Source: Bacillus halotolerans
GTDB lineage: Bacteria; Bacillota; Bacilli; Bacillales; Bacillaceae
Direction of reading: 5' to 3'
Assembly: GCF_001517105.1 (NCBI RefSeq)
Contig: NZ_LPVF01000011.1
Location: 124,001 to 188,000, forward strand
DNA: 64,000 nucleotides
The position numbers were made by a program, and so were the translations under genes. Below the pieces are notes generated by a model. It did no database searches and was not told the DNA's origin. It worked only from the letters and a program-made list of their open reading frames with translations. Shown in pieces: positions 62,946 to 64,000 of the stretch; position 1 is the first letter of the stretch; each line of letters starts with the position of its first letter.

Positions 62946-64000
62946 ATGGGGGAACTGAACAGATCAGCACGGCAAATTGTTGAAGCAGTTGGCGGTGCTG
63001 AAAATATTGCAGCGGCAACTCATTGTGTAACACGTTTACGCTTCGCGTTAATAGATGAAAGCAAGGTTGACCAAGGGGTGCTGGATCAAATCGATGTTGT
63101 AAAGGGATCGTTTTCGACAAACGGGCAGTTTCAGGTTGTGATCGGCCAGGGAACAGTCAACAAAGTATATGCGGAACTGGTCAAGGAAACGGGGATTGGC
63201 GAGTCAACAAAGGATGATGTGAAGAAGGCCTCAGAAAAAAATATGAATCCTTTGCAGCGTGCTGTGAAAACGCTTGCAGATATCTTTATTCCGATTTTGC
63301 CGGCGATTGTCACGGCGGGTCTCTTAATGGGGATCAACAATATCTTAACGGCGCAGGGGATTTTCTTCAGTACAAAATCGATTGTGCAAGTGTACCCGCA
63401 GTGGGCGGATCTCGCCAATATGATCAATTTAATCGCAGGCACGGCCTTTACGTTCCTGCCAGCGCTGATCGGCTGGTCGGCGGTGAAACGGTTTGGCGGC
63501 AATCCGCTCCTCGGCATTGTGCTCGGCGTTATGCTCGTGCATCCTGATTTACTGAATGCGTGGGGGTATGGCGCTGCGGAACAAAGCGGAGAGATCCCTG
63601 TATGGAATCTTTTCGGCCTTGAGGTGCAGAAGGTCGGCTACCAGGGGCAGGTGCTCCCGATTTTGCTCGCTTCGTATTTGCTCGCCAAGATTGAATTGTT
63701 TTTGACGAAACGGACACCTGAGGGGATACAGCTTTTAGTCGTCGCGCCGATTACGCTGCTCGTGACAGGTTTTGCATCCTTTATCATTATCGGACCGGTC
63801 ACATTTGCGATCGGGAATGTGTTAACTTCGGGGCTTATCTCGGTGTTCGGCTCATTTGCCGCGCTGGGCGGGCTGCTGTACGGCGGCTTATACTCGGCAC
63901 TGGTGATTACCGGAATGCATCATACGTTTTTGGCAGTTGATCTGCAGCTGATCGGTTCTAAGCTCGGAGGCACTTTTTTATGGCCGATGCTGGCGCTGTC
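62946..64000 (+). CDS. treP: TreP, PTS trehalose transporter EIIBC, 5' part
   Basis: 351 codons from ATG 62946 (GGAGGGG 6 bases upstream); the frame is still open at the window end, so the last quarter is missing. EIIB domain first (IVEAVGGAENIAAATHCVTRLRF with phosphocysteine near residue 27), then EIIC membrane domain (LADIFIPILPAIVTAGLLMG; GMHHTFLAVDLQLI). It imports trehalose as trehalose-6-phosphate; treA and treR are expected downstream. Confidence 0.95.
   Translation, partial: MGELNRSARQIVEAVGGAENIAAATHCVTRLRFALIDESKVDQGVLDQIDVVKGSFSTNGQFQVVIGQGTVNKVYAELVKETGIGESTKDDVKKASEKNMNPLQRAVKTLADIFIPILPAIVTAGLLMGINNILTAQGIFFSTKSIVQVYPQWADLANMINLIAGTAFTFLPALIGWSAVKRFGGNPLLGIVLGVMLVHPDLLNAWGYGAAEQSGEIPVWNLFGLEVQKVGYQGQVLPILLASYLLAKIELFLTKRTPEGIQLLVVAPITLLVTGFASFIIIGPVTFAIGNVLTSGLISVFGSFAALGGLLYGGLYSALVITGMHHTFLAVDLQLIGSKLGGTFLWPMLAL

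Noticed and set aside
1-64000. A new defence island, toxin-antitoxin pair, prophage or secondary-metabolite cluster
   Set aside because: Every long frame is a recognised chromosomal gene of the B. subtilis group, and there are no integrase, transposase, tRNA or repeat boundaries; claiming a new system would not be supported.

Overview
The window is chromosomal DNA from a member of the Bacillus subtilis species complex. Nearly every protein and the gene order match what I recall of the B. subtilis 168 segment lplA - yet - yfn - yfm - yfl - treP. Sequence and small content differences (no full yetK, no yfmGHI, extra or broken genes) suggest a close relative or another strain rather than 168 itself. 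No rRNA, tRNA, CRISPR array, prophage or intact insertion sequence was seen. Gene symbols come from recognising the proteins and the synteny, not from a database search.

Layout. 1-4.4 kb: end of the lpl operon (solute-binding protein, two permeases, GH4 alpha-galacturonidase). 4.4-11.8 kb: yet genes, namely the YetF membrane protein, Fur-type hmoA, a VOC protein, an unrecognised glycine-repeat protein, an intact RsbR-like stressosome protein, the YezD peptide, the YetJ calcium leak channel, the flavonoid-type regulator/monooxygenase pair yetL-yetM, and yetN. 11.9-17.5 kb: P450-reductase fusion cypD and LtaS paralogue yfnI, the latter cut by an in-frame amber codon. 17.6-22.5 kb: yfnHGFED, a CDP-sugar and glycosyltransferase operon with a sigma-K-like promoter, probably for spore-surface glycan. 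22.6-26.1 kb: yfnC, yfnB and a frameshifted yfnA. 26.4-37.1 kb: yfmT-yfmS, ABC-F factor yfmR, yfmQ, yfmP-yfmO, a yfmN-like gene, ABC-F yfmM, helicase yfmL, acetyltransferase yfmK. 37.2-43.2 kb: yfmJ, the iron-citrate ABC transporter yfmCDEF with a strong Fur box, yfmB and sigma-B-type yflT. 43.4-51.6 kb: pectate lyase, malate transporter yflS, a glycosyltransferase remnant, and the citrate system citS-citT-yflP-citM. 51.7-62.1 kb: yflN, nos, acylphosphatase, yflK, yflJIH, mapB, nagP, ltaS, yflB, yflA. 62.9 kb to the end: 5' part of treP with promoter, cre-like site and two TreR-type operators.

Themes. Several carbon-acquisition modules sit together: oligogalacturonate (lpl), pectate (pel), malate (yflS), Mg-citrate (citM), N-acetylglucosamine (nagP) and trehalose (treP); citM and treP carry cre-like CcpA sites. 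Iron and citrate are linked through yfmCDEF and citSTM. Two lipoteichoic acid synthase genes are present, but only ltaS (yflE) is complete. The most useful observations are strain-level lesions readable from the sequence: the yfnI amber codon, the yfnA poly-A frameshift, the decayed glycosyltransferase at 46.5 kb, a yetK-sized gap, and a yfmN-like frame running through its own terminator. I found no convincing evidence for a wholly new multi-gene system. The least explained stretches are the glycine-repeat gene at 6.1-6.6 kb and the gap at 62.1-62.8 kb.
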